Made by a program: the position numbers and the translations under genes. The notes under the pieces were generated by a model. It searched no databases, was not told the origin of the DNA, and saw nothing but the letters and a program-made list of their open reading frames with translations. A DNA stretch of 64,000 nucleotides. It comes from Manihot esculenta (taxonomy: Eukaryota > Streptophyta > Magnoliopsida > Malpighiales > Euphorbiaceae). Of the stretch, positions 46,501-60,189 are shown piece after piece (position 1 is the stretch's first letter; each line of letters begins with the position of its first letter). Where the stretch lies: the NCBI RefSeq assembly GCF_001659605.2, contig NC_035166.2, positions 18,900,225 through 18,964,224 of the forward strand, written 5' to 3'.

Positions 46501-48576
46501 AGGAGGTTCGTTCAGGACTTCTCGAAAATAGCAGCTCCTCTGACCAGACTAACCAGGAAGAATCAGAAGTTTCTGTGGACCGACCAGTGCGAGGAGAGTT
46601 TTGAAGAGCTTAAGAAGAGGTTGACTTCAGCACCAGTTTTAGCTTTGCCATCTAGTGATGAGGACTTTACAGTCTTTTGTGATGCGTCCCGTGTGGGACT
46701 GGGTTGTGTGCTAATGCAGAATGAGAGGGTGATCGCTTATGCTTCTAGGCAGCTGAAGAAGCATGAGTTGAATTACCCCACACATGACCTGGAGATGGCA
46801 GCAGTAATCTTTGCACTCAAGATGTGGAGGCACTACCTCTATGGGGTTAAATGTGAGATCTTTACGGATCATAAGAGCCTGCAGTACATCCTGAGTCAAA
46901 GAGATTTGAATTTGAGACAGAGGAGATGGGTAGAGCTGCTGAGTGACTATGATTGCAAGATTCAGTACCATCCGGGTAAGGCGAATGTCGTGGCAGACGC
47001 CCTAAGCCGGAAGTCACTAGGCAGTCTATCCCACATATCGGCAGAGAGGAGACCCGTGGTGAAGGAGTTTTACAAGCTCATTGATGAAGGACTACAGTTA
47101 GAGTTGTCTGGTACCGGTGCTTTAGTGGCCCAGATGAGAGTGACACCTGTGTTTCTGGAGCAAGTGGCTCAGAAACGGTATGAGGACCCAGAGTTAGTGA
47201 AGATTGCCAGGACTGTTCAGTCAGGCAAGGACAGTGAGTTCAGATTTGACAGTAAGGGGATCCTTCGCTATGGGAGTCGATTGTGTGTACCAGATGACAT
47301 AGGGCTAAAAGGAGACATTATGAGGGAGGCTCATAATGCAAGATACAGCGTTCACCCCGGAGCCACCAAGATGTATCAAGATTTGAAGAAAGTTTATTGG
47401 TGGCCAGCGATGAAGAAAGAAGTGGCACAGTTTGTGTCAGCCTGCGAAGTGTGTCAGAGGGTGAAGCTGGAACATCAGAAGCCGGCTGGAATGCTTAACC
47501 CGCTACCTATTCCAGAGTGGAAATGGGAGAATATAGCTATGGACTTCGTAGTGGGGTTACCGGCGGCGTCCAACAGATTGGACTCCATATGGGTGATTGT
47601 GGACAGACTCACCAAATCTGCTCACTTCATCCCTGTCAGGAGTGGCTACTCTGTGGACAAGTTGGCGCAGGTATATGTGGATGAGATCGTCAGGCTGCAT
47701 GGGGTTCCGGTTTCGATAGTGTCGGACAGAGGGCCCCAGTTCACCTCCAGGTTTTGGCGGAGTCTGCAGAATGCCATGGGTACTAGGTTGGATTTCAGTA
47801 CTGCCTTCCACCCCCAGACGGACGGACAGTCCGAAAGGACCATCCAGACTATCGAGGATATGCTTAGAATGTGTGTGCTGGACTTTGGCGGTTCTTGGAG
47901 GCAGCATCTACCTTTGGTGGAGTTTGCCTACAATAACAGCCATCATGCTAGCATCGGGATGGCTCCATATGAAGCTTTATATGGGAGGAAGTGCAGGTCA
48001 CCTGTTTGCTGGGAGGAAGTTGGAGAAAAGGCCTTGGCAGGGCCTGAGCTAGTGGAGATCACCAGCAGGGTGGTACCCATAATCAGAGAGAGAATCAAGA
48101 CTGCTGCAAGCAGACAGAAGAGTTATGCAGACATCCGCAGAAGACAGGTAGAGTTTCAGGAGGGGGATCTGGTATTGCTGAAGGTGTCTCCAATGAAAGG
48201 AGTGGTTCGCTTTGGGAAGAAAGGTAAACTAGCCCCACGATACATCGGACCCTTCGAAATCTTGCAGAAGATTGGGAATGTGTCGTACAAGCTAGATTTG
48301 CCTGCTTCAATGGCAAGAATCCATCCGGTTTTCCATGTTTCAATGTTGAGGAAGTTTGTGTCAGATCCGGGCAAGGTTCTTAGTGAGCCTGATGTGGAGA
48401 TCCAAGAGGATCTCACCTATGTTGAGCAGCCAGTGCGGATCATAGACACCCATATCAGAAAGCTGAGAAACAAGGAAATCCCGATGGTGAAAGTCCTATG
48501 GAACCACCACAATATGGAAGAGTGCACATGGGAGACACGGGAGTCCATGCTCCGGCAATACCCTTATCTCTTTTAA
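43595..48576 (+). pseudogene. Element F gag-pol polyprotein, one frameshift and two nonsense codons
   Basis: The same domain order as D: gag with Pro/Tyr-rich N-terminus, CCHC knuckle [14 protein letters not shown] (about 44935-44975), protease DPGASHSF (about 45232), RT with F-I-D-D (about 46240), RNase [10 protein letters not shown], integrase zinc region and D-D-E core, and chromodomain ending RQYPYLF. A 1-bp deletion near 43742 shifts the frame. TAG at 43906-43908 replaces a Gln codon and TAG at 45886-45888 replaces a Trp codon early in RT. From 45901 to the end (891 codons) the frame is open, covering most of RT, RNase H, integrase and the chromodomain. Confidence 0.94.
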
Positions 48577-48639
48577 GGTTAGATCTTTATGTGTTTATGT
48601 ATGTATGTTATGTTGTTTGCTATGCATGTGCTAGTTGAG

Positions 48640-48676
48640 GAACATTCGGGGACGAATGTTCTTAAGGGGGGGAGAA
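48640..48676 (+). promoter_or_regulatory. Element F: pre-PPT hairpin and polypurine tract
   Basis: Perfect GAACATTCG / CGAATGTTC stem with GGGA loop (48640-48661), then purine tract 48664-48676 touching the LTR. Confidence 0.82.
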
Positions 48677-50922
48677 TGTAATACCCGGCTAGACTCCGGT
48701 ATCAGAATTCCTACCATCCGGTGGAATCTCGGATGTCAGAGACCTCTAGAAGGGTAAAACCATGTTTTCATGAGATGTTTTAAGGTTTTTGATGATTTTG
48801 AATGAAAATTAAATGAGTTTTTGCATGAAAAATCCTTGGAGGAAAACCCAGGTTCGGCCGCCGATAGTCAAGTTCGGCCGCCGAACATGCATGCATTTTG
48901 GAGGCACGTTAGGCCCCCGAAAGCATGAGTGAGGGAAGTCCAGGTTCGGCCGCCGAAACTCAAGTTCGGTCGCCGAACATGGCATGCATGCGGAAGCACT
49001 TTCGGCCCCCGAACGTGGCCTGGCCAGCCACCTATAAATGGGTCACTTAGCCGAAATGGGCAAGCTTTCTCCCATTTTCGGCCACAGCTAGCTTCTGACC
49101 TCCCTCTCCCCAGATCTTGTGTTCTTTCTCCAAATCTCCTCCATTTTTCTTGAGTTTTCACCTCACTTTGCAAGTTTTGAGCATTTAAGACAAGTTTTGG
49201 AGCTTTGGGAACTCAGGAACTCATTTGCTTGGATCTACGAGTTTAGGTCGCCTCTCTCTCTATCATCAAGAGGTAAGAGCCGATCTTAAGCTCATTGTAT
49301 GTTTTAAGTAAGTTTTAAGTTGTTTTACGGGGTAGAATGGCATGTTTAGGGTTGTATGAGTTTTTGAGCAAATGTTATGTTTTTGAACAATGTGGCATGT
49401 TTGAAGTGTTGTAGTTGGGGTATTTGATAGTTTGAGACCCCTAGGTGTGATGTATGATATGTATGCATGTTTTAGAACCAGTTTATGCTTGATTTGAGGT
49501 TTTGGGAGGCAAGAGGTTCATTTGAGCCAAGTTTCTGCCCATTTGGGAGAAACTAGGTTCGGCAGCCGAAGGAACTTTCGGCCGCCGAACCCCCTTGTGG
49601 AGGCAGCATTCGGCTGCCGAAGCTTGCCCCCGAAAAGAGACTTTCGTCTCTGTCTGGGACTTTCGGCCGCCGAAGGTGCCGCCGAAAGTGCCTGACTTTC
49701 GGCTCTGGAGGGATTTTCGGCCGCCGAAGGTGCCGCCGAACCTGCCCTGTCCAGCCTTCCTTTGCATGTTTTGCATGGATGTTTTGTGATGTTTTAGGGG
49801 GTTTTTGGGGGATGTTTTTAGAGTTATGTTCTAGTATGTTTGGTCCCTCATTTGAGTCCACCTGTGTAGGTTCGGACCCGAGGAACCGAGGACCCCAGCA
49901 GTGAGTCTGTTGCCCCAGTGTCTGGTCAGAGCTATCCAGAGGTGAGTGGGATAACTCTTATGCTTTTAAATAAATAAATCAGTTTAGCATGATTCACGCA
50001 TCATGAATGCCATGAGATAATAGGGTATTGCATTAGACTCACGAATATGTTGCATTGCATATTATGTTTGATGATGTGGATGGATGTTGAATGATCCATT
50101 AGTCCCCCTATGCTATGATGATGATGATATGGTACGGAAGACCAGTGAGGCCCATTCTACGCCCCTGGCACTATGTAAGAGAAAGACCAGTGAGGCCCAT
50201 TCTACGCCCCTGGCACAGTTGGACCATGTTATGTTATGTTATGTAAGAGAAAGACCAGTGAGGCCCATTCTACGCCCCTGGCACAGTTGGTCCATATAGG
50301 GGACTATTGGTGACAAATTCATCCTTGATGTGATTAGCTGTGATGTGATGCATTTCATGTTATCATATGTTTTAAATGTTTTACTATTCTGCTCACTGGG
50401 CTGTGTAGCTCACCCCTCTCCCCTAACCCCAGATGTGCAGGTACAGGGTAGACCAGGAGGTTAGCCAGAGTTTTGAAGTATGTATATGTAATAAGTTAGA
50501 TTGTGGACATGACAATTGTACTATGATGTAATGTAAGAGATTTCAGTATGTTATGTAATGAGGTATATTGAGGTTATAGTTGTGCTTGACCCTATGAGTA
50601 TTGTAATCCCTTGTTGATACATGATCTTAATGTCTATTGATGTTTATGTTTAACCAACTCAACTTATGATGTGTCGCCCATTGGGGCATTGATGAGATCC
50701 CACTGAGGGGTCAAGTTTATGATTATGTTAGTGCATGCACAGGTTGAGTTTGGTGTATGAAGAATGAATGAAAGAAAAGTTTTAATTTTTATGTATGATT
50801 GTTTATCATGTATGGGATTATACAGGTTTACAGGTTCTATGTCAGGCTTGCTACGGGTCCCGGCGGCCTTAAGCCGATCTGGATCCTAGCGCCGGTAGCA
50901 ATCCGATTTTCGGGTCGTTACA
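48677..50922 (+). repeat. 3' LTR of element F
   Basis: 2246 bp from TGTAATACCC to GGGTCGTTACA. TATA box at 49033-49039; U3 palindromes at about 48850-48980 (one decayed to CGATAG); donor-like AGAGGTAAGAG near 49272; second cluster 49558-49745; three tandem GGCCCATTCTACGCCCC units at 50140-50285. The end carries GCAATCCG, the marker shared with the 5' stub. Confidence 0.95.
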
Positions 50923-51560
50923 CTTTCCTTTTCTTTCCTTATCTTCTTTTGAGATGTAAGTGAAATGAATTTGCAAAATATGAGAGGTTAAGTTTGAAAA
51001 TATATAAAATAATTTTATTTTTTGACATGATAAAAATTTACTTTTAAAATTTTGTGAATCACGTGGGATATATTATACATACATTTTATCGAAAAATTTA
51101 TTGACAATTAACTCGAATAATTATTTTAGATAAATATTTAAATATTAATTATTTTTTAAAGTAAATTAAAAATTTAAATTTGATAATTATAAGTAAAAAT
51201 TATCCATAAATAAACTTCCATATATATATATATATATAATTTAATTCAGTATTCGATTAAGCCAAATTTATTTATAATGATAAACTTTTATTAATTCTTG
51301 CGGAATAGAGATATGAAATTTTAGAGAATTCATTGATTAGGGTGATTAAGCAAGATGCTTATTATCTTGAATTGAAATAAACTAAATATTTAGTTCATTG
51401 AAAGATTCAAGCCACTTTAAAGGCATAAATAAATAGTTTATATATAAAAAAATAGATAAAATCAACTTTAATATCTCCTAAATTTATAATAAATCAGGTT
51501 GATCTAAAAAATTTTAACCATTTTTTTTTTTTAAATTTGTATAAGAATGACCCTGTTATA

Positions 51561-52020
51561 GAGTGAGTATTCGGTCAGTTCAATTTTAAATTAAACTGAA
51601 GTGAATAAAATGAAAATGAAAATTTTATTATTTTATAAAAATCAAATCGAATCGATTTTGATAAAAAATTAAATTAAACTGAATTGATTTGATTTGATTC
51701 GATTCAATTCGATTTGATCGCTTTAAATTTTTAATAATTTTTTTATTTTTTACTTTTTATTTTTAATATTTTAAAATTTAATTAAAATTTAATCTTAATT
51801 TCATATAATCTCTCAATATTATTAAAAATAATATATTATTATTACTAATCGATTTAATTTATTTTTTTATTTTTATTTATTAAAATCGAATCAAATCGAA
51901 ATAATTAAAATTTTTAAAATTAAAAATTAAACTGAATTAAAATAATAAAAAATTATATTAAAATTTTAAAATAATTCAGTTTAATCGATTCTTTCTATTT
52001 AAATTAAATATTACTCGCTC
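51561..52020. mobile_element. Possible decayed MITE
   Basis: A block of about 460 bp whose ends are a weak inverted repeat: GAGTGAGTATT on the left against the complement of ATTACTCGCTC on the right, with TTAAACTGAA repeated in inverted form further in. The inside is rich in AATCGAATC words. No clear target duplication was found, so this is tentative. Confidence 0.3.
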
Positions 52021-54756
52021 CTTCCTATTACTCTAAGAAATTCAATCATTACTTCTTGGATTTTGTAGAGCCATTTAATGCATTTACCTAATCAAGTAAT
52101 CACCACATGCTAATGAGTGATGATCAGCAGTTGAGCACCTTCTAAAATAGCATGTCCAGTTCATACTTTTATCAAATTGTTGAGATGTCTATTATTTTAG
52201 GTTAAGCTATGAAAAGTCCTGGAAATAAATTTAATTAAAATTTTAGAATTAATTAAATTTTTATATTTTTATTAAAAGCTAAATAAATTCTTATATAATA
52301 TAATATTATTTTTAATAATAAAACATTATTTTTTACAATTTAGAATATTAAAATTAATATTTTAATTAACATAAAAGTTTTAAAAAATATATAAATATAA
52401 TAAATAATTTTTTAAATTACAAAAATAAGTTGTCATATAAATATTTTTATTATTTAAAAAATATTATATTAAATGAGGAACTATTTAGACATTTTAGTAA
52501 TAGTAAATGGTTTAGTTGTCTTAAAAATTTAAATTGAATTTATTTGGCATTTAATTTAAAATACATAAATTTAATTGGACTTATATTCGAATAAATTTCA
52601 CTATTATTATATTAAATATTATCTCCATTCTACAATAATTTTTATTTAAAAAAAAATTATCTTGAATTATCTATTGTTTTGAAAATTTCAAGATAATATC
52701 AAGTTTTATTTTACATATATATTCTTACTAATATCTAAATCATTTAATACTAATATGTGAAAAAATATAATTATCTAAGAGTATTTTAGGAAAATTATTA
52801 TAATCTTCTCTAAAATTAAGACTATAAATTAGTTTTATTGATTTGTGTAAATAAATTTTAAACAGAGACATCGTGAGATAAAAATAAATTTTACGTAAAT
52901 TCATTTGTTCATTATATATATTTTAATTAAATATCTAATTAAATTAAAAATGAGCAATATTTAATTAAATAATTCATCAAATTAAATAAATTTAAAAAAA
53001 AATTAATTTAATTTAATTTTTAATTTAATTCAATTCTAATGCATACAAGCTAAACTTGGTGATAAGTGTATGTGAGTAAATTTGAAAAGTCTCAAATTCT
53101 ATTTTCTCAATTTCTAATTCTTCGATTTCATTTAAAAAAAAATTATTCAATTTTATTTGAATTTTAAAAAATTAATTATTTCGATTTGATTCAATTTAAA
53201 TAAAACTGTATAGTTATTTTTAAATAATTTTGTATTTTAATTTTTTAAAAAAAAAATTATAATATTTAATCTAAAATTTATTATTTGTTATCCATATTGT
53301 TTAATGGGTGTTATTATTAAAAAATCAAAATTACGATATTTTAATAAAATATAAATTATTAAAAATATATTGAAAAATGTAATTAAATTGAATTAAATTA
53401 AACTAGGATGATTATATTTAATTTGATTTTTATAAATTTTTAAAATTTAGTGTTCAGTACTCACTATTAAGTTAAATACATAATTTGCTCTCATCATATT
53501 CTCAGAAAAAGTAGTTTTATTTTAATTTTAATTAATTTATTTTTTAACTTTAAATTATGAAATAATTTAATTTTAACTATTCTCATGAATTAAATCATTT
53601 TATAATTAAAAGTTAGAAGGAATGAAAGCATATACCAAGGATTGAATTATTTCTGGAAGATAAAATAATTATTATCTTAATATAAATATTTAATTTAATA
53701 ATTATTAAAATTATTTTTATATGAGGTAGAATTTATAAAATCACCGATTTCTTTATTAGGCTTGACATGTGGTGTGATAAGTGGTTGAGAGGTTTATTAT
53801 TATTATTATTTTTTATAATTTTTATTTATTTTACTTTTTTACATATATTAAAAAATATAATTTTTTATTATATATTTTTAAATATATAAAATTTAATTAA
53901 ATATTAAAAAATATTTTAATTTTTTAAAAATAAAATAAAATAAAATAGAATTATAATAATTAATTTATATAGTCTTATAATTTATAAAAAATAAATAATA
54001 ATTTTAAGACCATTAGAAATAATTTTTTTAAAATAATTTCATTTTTGTCTATTATTTTTGTTAAAAAATATCTCCATTCTTAAGAACAAAGTACTTTTAT
54101 TTTAACAAAAATTAAAGATATAATTAATATTGTTGAAGTAATGAATTTTATTTGTTTTTAATATAATGTTTTATTTTTATTATCTCATTAAAAATTAAAT
54201 AATTTATACTATTAAATTTTTTAAATTAATAAACTTATCATATTAAGTAAAGAGTATTTTAATAAATTAATAAATAAATTATTTTTAACAAAATAAAATA
54301 TAATTTGAAATGAAAAAGATAAATATGAATGAAATGACAATTTATGGTACGTACGTTTTCAACTTACTTTTCAGTTTTTCATTTTTTATTTGATAAAAAA
54401 TAAAAATTTATTTGCGCTTTATTTTTGTTATTTATTAAAAAAATGTTTTTAAAATAAAAAAATAAAATCTAAAAACTATAAATATTAATTTTCTTTTTAC
54501 ATATTTTATCCCCTTTATTTTTTCTTGCAACTTTTATTAAGTTACTATTAATAATTTCAAAATTTTATTTTCATCAATTAAATTTATTTTTTAAAATATA
54601 TATTTATTTAATTAATTTATAAAATATATTTTTATTTTATTATTATAATAAATTTTATTATTTAATATTTTAATTTAATATGAAAAAATTAATAATTAAT
54701 TTTTTTAATTTTAAAAATATATTAAAATGTTATTGATATTAATATGCTAATTAATT

Positions 54757-55829
54757 ATTTTATTAATTTAGTTTATTTTTTTAATTCTTGTAGAAAAAGA
54801 TTATTAATTTTTTAATTTTATAAAAATATTTATTAATTAGTGTTTTTATATTAAGTGTATTTTAAATTTTTTTATAGTACTTAATAGCTAACAATTAATT
54901 GAGTGATTAATTAATATATTTTTAAAAAAATTTTAAAAGTATTTTCACATATTTTTTAAAATTAATCGAATAATTAATGAATTTTTTATACTATAAAAAT
55001 TAAATTATAATTTTTTATTTTTACAACACTTAATTAATACACTTTTTAAAATTATTTATTATTTATTTTTATTTACAATCATCTATAAAATTATTTGTAT
55101 CCTTATTTATTATTAATATTATATTTCAAAAAATTATTTTATTATTTATTTTTATATAAAAATTTATAAATTTATTTTTACACAAATATTTTAGAAAATA
55201 GTTTTTAAGAATTAAATAATAAAATAAAAAACTATTTTTAATTTTAAAAAACAAAAAACATAAATCTTATAAAATTAACCATTTTATTAGTTTAGTTTAT
55301 TTTTTTGTTTTTGTAGAAAGAGAAATTTATTAGTTTTTTAATTTTATAAAAATATTTATTAATTAATTTTTTTTATATTAAATGCATTTAAATTTTTTTT
55401 ACAATGCTTAATAATTAATAATTAATAATTAATTAAGTGATTAATTAATATATTTTTAAAATTTTAATATATTTTTTAAAATTAATTAAATAATTAATGA
55501 ATTTTTATATTACAAAAATTAAATCATAATTTTTTATTTTTACAACACTTAACCACTCACATTAGAGAAATTAATTAATAAATTTTTTTGAAATTTTTGA
55601 GATTATTTATTATTATTTTTATTTATAATTATCTATAAAATTATTTGTATTTTTGTTTTATTATTAATATTATATTTTAAAAAATTATTTTATTATTTAT
55701 TTTTATAAAAAATTTATAAATTTATTTTTACACAAATATTTTTAAAAATAGTTTTTAAGAATTAAATAATAAAATAAAAAACTATTTTTAATTTTAAAAA
55801 ACAAACAACATAAATCTTATAAAATTACC
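54757..55829. repeat. Direct tandem duplication, about 0.5 kb, two copies
   Basis: Copy 1 runs about 54757-55280 and copy 2 about 55281-55829. Both start ATTTTATTA(A/G)TTTAGTTTATTTTT, share TATAAAAATATTTATTAATTA and TAAGAATTAAATAATAAAA, and end ATAAATCTTATAAAATTA. There are small indels. It is noncoding and very AT-rich. Confidence 0.75.
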
Positions 55830-56769
55830 GAACACACCCTTATTTATCAATTTTATGGTTTTTTATGCTAAAAGGAAAAAACACACAAAAAAATTACCCA
55901 TGAAATGGAACTTTCATGGATTTTTTTTTCTATAATTACTGGGTCCGACCGATCAATCATGAAACTCGAAAAAAGAGGTATTCACGTTTTTTAATCAAAT
56001 CGTGAGCATATAATTTTAGAAATTTTTTAAATAAAACTTAAAAATCGAGAAATGAAATTTAAAATTTCTTAAATTTATTTAAATATATTTATTATTATAT
56101 TAAATTTATGAGTGCTTATTTTTCGATTGTTTTAATTTTATTTTAATTATTTATTATGAAATAAATTTAAATTATAAAAACAAAATACTTAATCGTGTTA
56201 AATTTTTTACCCTAAAATTATATTGAATTTCAAGGTAAAATAATGTATATTAATACATATAATACAGTTTGATTGGGTTAAACATTTTAAAAGAAGTTAA
56301 AAATTACAATAAAATCTTAAATATTTAATTTCAAATTTGTTTTATAATTCAATTTATTAAGATATTAGTTTTTATTTACCCTAGTTGAAACCCTTAGTCA
56401 TAAAAATTCACTTGTTTGGATTGATTAATTTGAAATTTTTAATTTTTAAATAATTCGCTGGATTTGAATTTAATATTTATAGATTTTTTTGCAAAATTAA
56501 TTTAAAAAATAAATATAAATTAATTTTTAAATAATCGCATGCATGATGTTATTTTTTTAAAATGATTTTTGAGATTAGAAAAACTGAATTCTTTTATTAA
56601 AATAGGAGATTTAACACAAAAAAAAAATCAATTAGTAAGCTGCAACACTCATTAATCAAATTCAAATTTTCTTAATAGATTCAGAGAAGCAAGCAATTTT
56701 TCCTCTTTTTTTATAGCCAAAAGCCGATAAGCAAGCTCTAAAACCCTTCTCTTTCAAGATTTTATTAAC

Positions 56770-59700
56770 TATCTACACTTAAGTGATATAAGCTATAAAG
56801 GCCCTTCAACTACGTGGAATAATCGACATAATGAGACAGTTATTGTTCATAAAAGATTAGATAGAGGCTTGACTTTGAATTTCTTGCTCTTTAATTATCC
56901 TAGCACTTGATGTGGGTTTAGATTATCAATCCGTTCTATTCCAACTTTATCCATAGTGTGAAAAATTCAAAAAAATTTTTTAATATGACTATAGATTACA
57001 AATGTCATCTCAAATGCTTGGAACTCTGAGTACTCAGAATTATACCTTTACTAGGTCTTCAATAAGCTCAAAGTTTGTTGTCACTCTCTGGTCCAATAGA
57101 ACAAAAGACATTATAAAAATGCCAAAACTAGACTCCAGTCTTTACAAAATAGATTAAAGGAGGTTAAGGATAACATGGTTAGATGGGATGTAAGCATTGT
57201 GAAGCCTATGGAAGATGACATGGAACAAGAGTACAGAAGAGAAAGCCAAAATAAAATGGCTACAAGCCGGCGACAAGAATACCAGTTACTTTCACGCTAA
57301 AGTTATCTAACACCAAAAAAGGAACACCATTGTGGGTCTCTTTGATAGCTCGAGCATGTGGAGGACCTCTCTTGGCGATCTCAAGTAGATAGCATGTGAT
57401 TACTTTTCAAACCTGTACACATCCACAAGACACTCTAATTTTAATAGTATTACATATGGCTTCCAGGCTAGGGTCTTTGATATGATGAATTCAGAGTTGA
57501 TCAAACCTATGTCCAAAGAGGAAATTAAAGCAGCTACCTTCTCTAACAAAGCCTCAAGAGAAGATGACTTAACTGGTGCTTTCTTCTAAAAATATTGGCC
57601 TATTTTGTCAAATGATATTTATTATGTTGTCCAGGACTTATTTGTAGGAGGGAGAATACTTAAAGGGCTAAATCATATGATTATCTCCCTTATTTTCAAA
57701 GTTAAACAGATTCAGTTCATGAGCGATCTCAGACCAATTGGATTATGCAATGTCATGTATAAAATTATTTCCAAAATCATAACTCGAAGACTGAAGCCTC
57801 TCATGAACACACTCATTGACTATGTACAGAGTGCATTCACATCTAATTTCAGACAATATTCTTACTAACCACGAGATAATGCATTCATTCAAACAGCGGA
57901 AGGGAAAGCATAATTGTAGGATGACTCTCAAACTTGATCTTAGTAAAGCTTTCGACTGCGTGGAATGGAGCTACCTGCACCACATGTTGTTCCGCTTTGG
58001 TTTCCACGGTAAGTTTGTACATTGGATTATGGAGTGTGTGAAGACAGTGTCTTATTCCATGCAAATCAATGGCCACAGAACTAGTTTTATAGTCCCGTCT
58101 AAAGGGCTAAGACAGGGAGATCCCTTATCCCCTTTTCTCTTTCTCTTTATAGTAGAAGGTTTACTCACTATATCAAGCATTCCTCATTGCAGAGTATCTC
58201 CATCTCACGATATAGTCTCTCAATCTCACATCTATTATTCGCATATGACTCTATCCTCTATTTGGAAACTTCCATGGATAGGGCTAGAAAAATTGATCAT
58301 ATCTTGCAAAACTATGCAGATGCTAGTGGTCAGAGGATAAACCTTCACAAATCCTAGCACACTCCTTCGAATCTTAGAGAAAGAATTGCATCCTTCCTTC
58401 ATATTGAGAAAGTGGACATCCCTGACAAGTTTCTAGGCCTACCAGCTGATATACCTAGATCTGAATCCCAAGTCTTTGCTATCTTAAAAGAGTACATTTT
58501 TAATAAAGTCTTAGGATGGAAAGAACAATTATTATCCAAAGGTGGTAGAGAAGTTCTTATCAAGGTAATTCTTACAGCAATCCCTATCTATGTCATGTCG
58601 GTGTTTCATATTCCAGCAAGCATCTATTGTACCATTAATTCTACCATTGTCAATTTCTAGTGGGGCCAACAAAAAGACAAAAAGAGAATATGTTGGGCAT
58701 CATGGAATCATATTTGTGAACCTAAACCAAGAGGAGGTTTTGGCTTTTGAAATTTAGAGGATTTTAACATGGCTCTTTTAGTTGGGCAAGGATGGCACAT
58801 AATTGATAATCCCAACTCTCTGCTTTTTAGAACCCTCAAAGGAAAGTATTTTCCTAATTCATTCTTTATGAAAGCTAAGGGATAGAGTAGATCGTCTTGG
58901 GCATAAATGAGAATTTTATGGGGCAAACAAATCCTTGACAAAGGTATTAGGTGGCAGTTTGAGATGGAAATTCAATCATATGCAAGCTTGACAACTAGAT
59001 TCCTTAATCTTTTTTAGATCAAACTAGAATCAAAGCATACCATAATTCGAGCATTGTTTGGGTCTCACAATTGATGGACTTCACTTCCAACATCTAGAAT
59101 GCCATACAGGTGGGGAATAATTTCATTAAGGAGGAAGCTAACAATATTTTATCTATTTCTATAGGTATGTTCAAACAAAAAGATAAACTCGTGTGGCATT
59201 TTGAGAGGAACGACGGCTACACAGTCAAATCCGAATATCATATAGCGCGTCAGATAAGAAGAATAACTTCCAAAAGTAATTCAGCGGATCTATGTCCAAA
59301 TTCCTTACATATAACAGAAGTCTTCTGGAGAAAGACTTGGTCTATCAATCTCTCAAGCAAATTAAGTATCTTTCTATGGAGCATGCTTAGTGAGAAGCTC
59401 CTTACCAACCTGGCCATCCACAGACGCATCTACGAGGTTGCCTCAGATTGTGCTCTTTGTGGTGTTCCCGAATCATGCAAACACATCTTCTTGGACTATC
59501 CACAAGCAGTAGCTATCTAGATAAACTCCTCGATACCTATTTGGTCCACTCTTCTCAGAGGGAACTGTTTTCATGACTGTTGGGAAAAAATTTATAGCAT
59601 GTTTTAAATTGTTGTTTTCCCTGCAAATCCTTTAAGTATGATCATTTTTATCTGCTGGAGTATTTGGAAGTCAAAGCATCATCTTCTTTTTCGGGGACAC

Positions 59701-60189
59701 AATTCTACTTTGATGGAGGTGATAGCCTCAGTGATTAGATACTATGATACATTCTTTGAAGCTAATGCTCCCTCTGCTCGCCATTGAGTATTATGTTCCT
59801 TATCCTAACACTTGGGAGAGCCCTCCTCCGGTTCCCTCAAGATTAACTTTGATATTGTCTTTGACTCCAATGAAAAGCTCAGTGCAATTGCTATTATTGT
59901 CAGGAATCATACTAAAGTTATTATAGATTGGAGATGTAAGAATGATATTCGTGGCCCAGATCCCCTCATCTTAAAGAGCTTTGCCTGCAGAGAAGCAGTG
60001 ATTCTGGCTTGGAACTTGAAGCTCTTTTTTGTTATCATTAAAGGTGATTGTAAGGAGCTCTTTAACACTTTGTATGGAGCGGAACCTACCGTGAACATCC
60101 AAAATATTGTGCATGATATTATACTACTCAATAAAGACGTTCCTTCGGTATCCTTCATATGGATCCGGCAAACGCAGCAAATGCCTTAG
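56770..60189 (+). pseudogene. Degenerate L1-type LINE (endonuclease end, RT, zinc finger, RNase H)
   Basis: Pieces of one plant L1-type ORF2 lie in order but in shifting frames. The end of the endonuclease (SYKGPSTTWNN, then KRLDRGL, about 56790-56880) is followed by the linker KIKWLQAGDKNTSYFHAKV (about 57245-57305), then RT blocks (RPIGLCNVMYKII near 57735; LDLSKAFDCVEWSYLH near 57935; GLRQGDPLSPFLF near 58110). The active site is read as F-A-Y-D instead of F-A-D-D near 58250. The thumb and GGREVLIKVILTAIP stretch is at 58540-58590, the zf-RVT cysteine region at 59320-59520 and an RVT_3-type RNase H at 59830-60180. Stops and frameshifts are numerous. ORF1 and the endonuclease N-terminus are missing, as in a 5'-truncated old insertion. 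Confidence 0.85.

Larger units (their letters stand above)
43249..50922 (+). mobile_element. Element F: Tekay-type chromovirus with a palindromic stub in place of the 5' LTR
   Basis: Bounded by target duplication CTTTC (43244-43248 and 50923-50927). The 3' LTR (48677-50922) is full length. The 5' LTR is reduced to 96 bp, of which the first 74 are the inverted terminal part of the LTR. Internal sequence starts at 43345 with a normal primer site. Gag-pol has one frameshift and two nonsense codons. Perfect duplications directly outside the stub imply that it was integrated in this form. Confidence 0.93.
50928..56740. other. AT-rich noncoding DNA
   Basis: Very AT-rich sequence with long A and T runs, no frame with a recognisable domain and no LTR ends. 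It contains a (TA)n run (about 51219-51238), patches rich in AATCGAATCGATTT-type words (51640-52010 and 53140-53200), and a direct duplication at 54757-55829. The start carries the right CTTTC duplication of element F. I read it as intergenic DNA with old, unrecognisable repeats. Confidence 0.6.

Noticed and set aside
56775..57560. Possible host gene in the stretch with WNNRHNETVIVHKRLDRGL and KIKWLQAGDKN
   Set aside because: Both stretches are standard landmarks of plant L1-type ORF2 and are followed in order by its RT blocks.
59907..60158. Minus-strand open frame near the LINE end
   Set aside because: Antisense to the LINE RNase H domain, whose protein similarity is clear on the plus strand.
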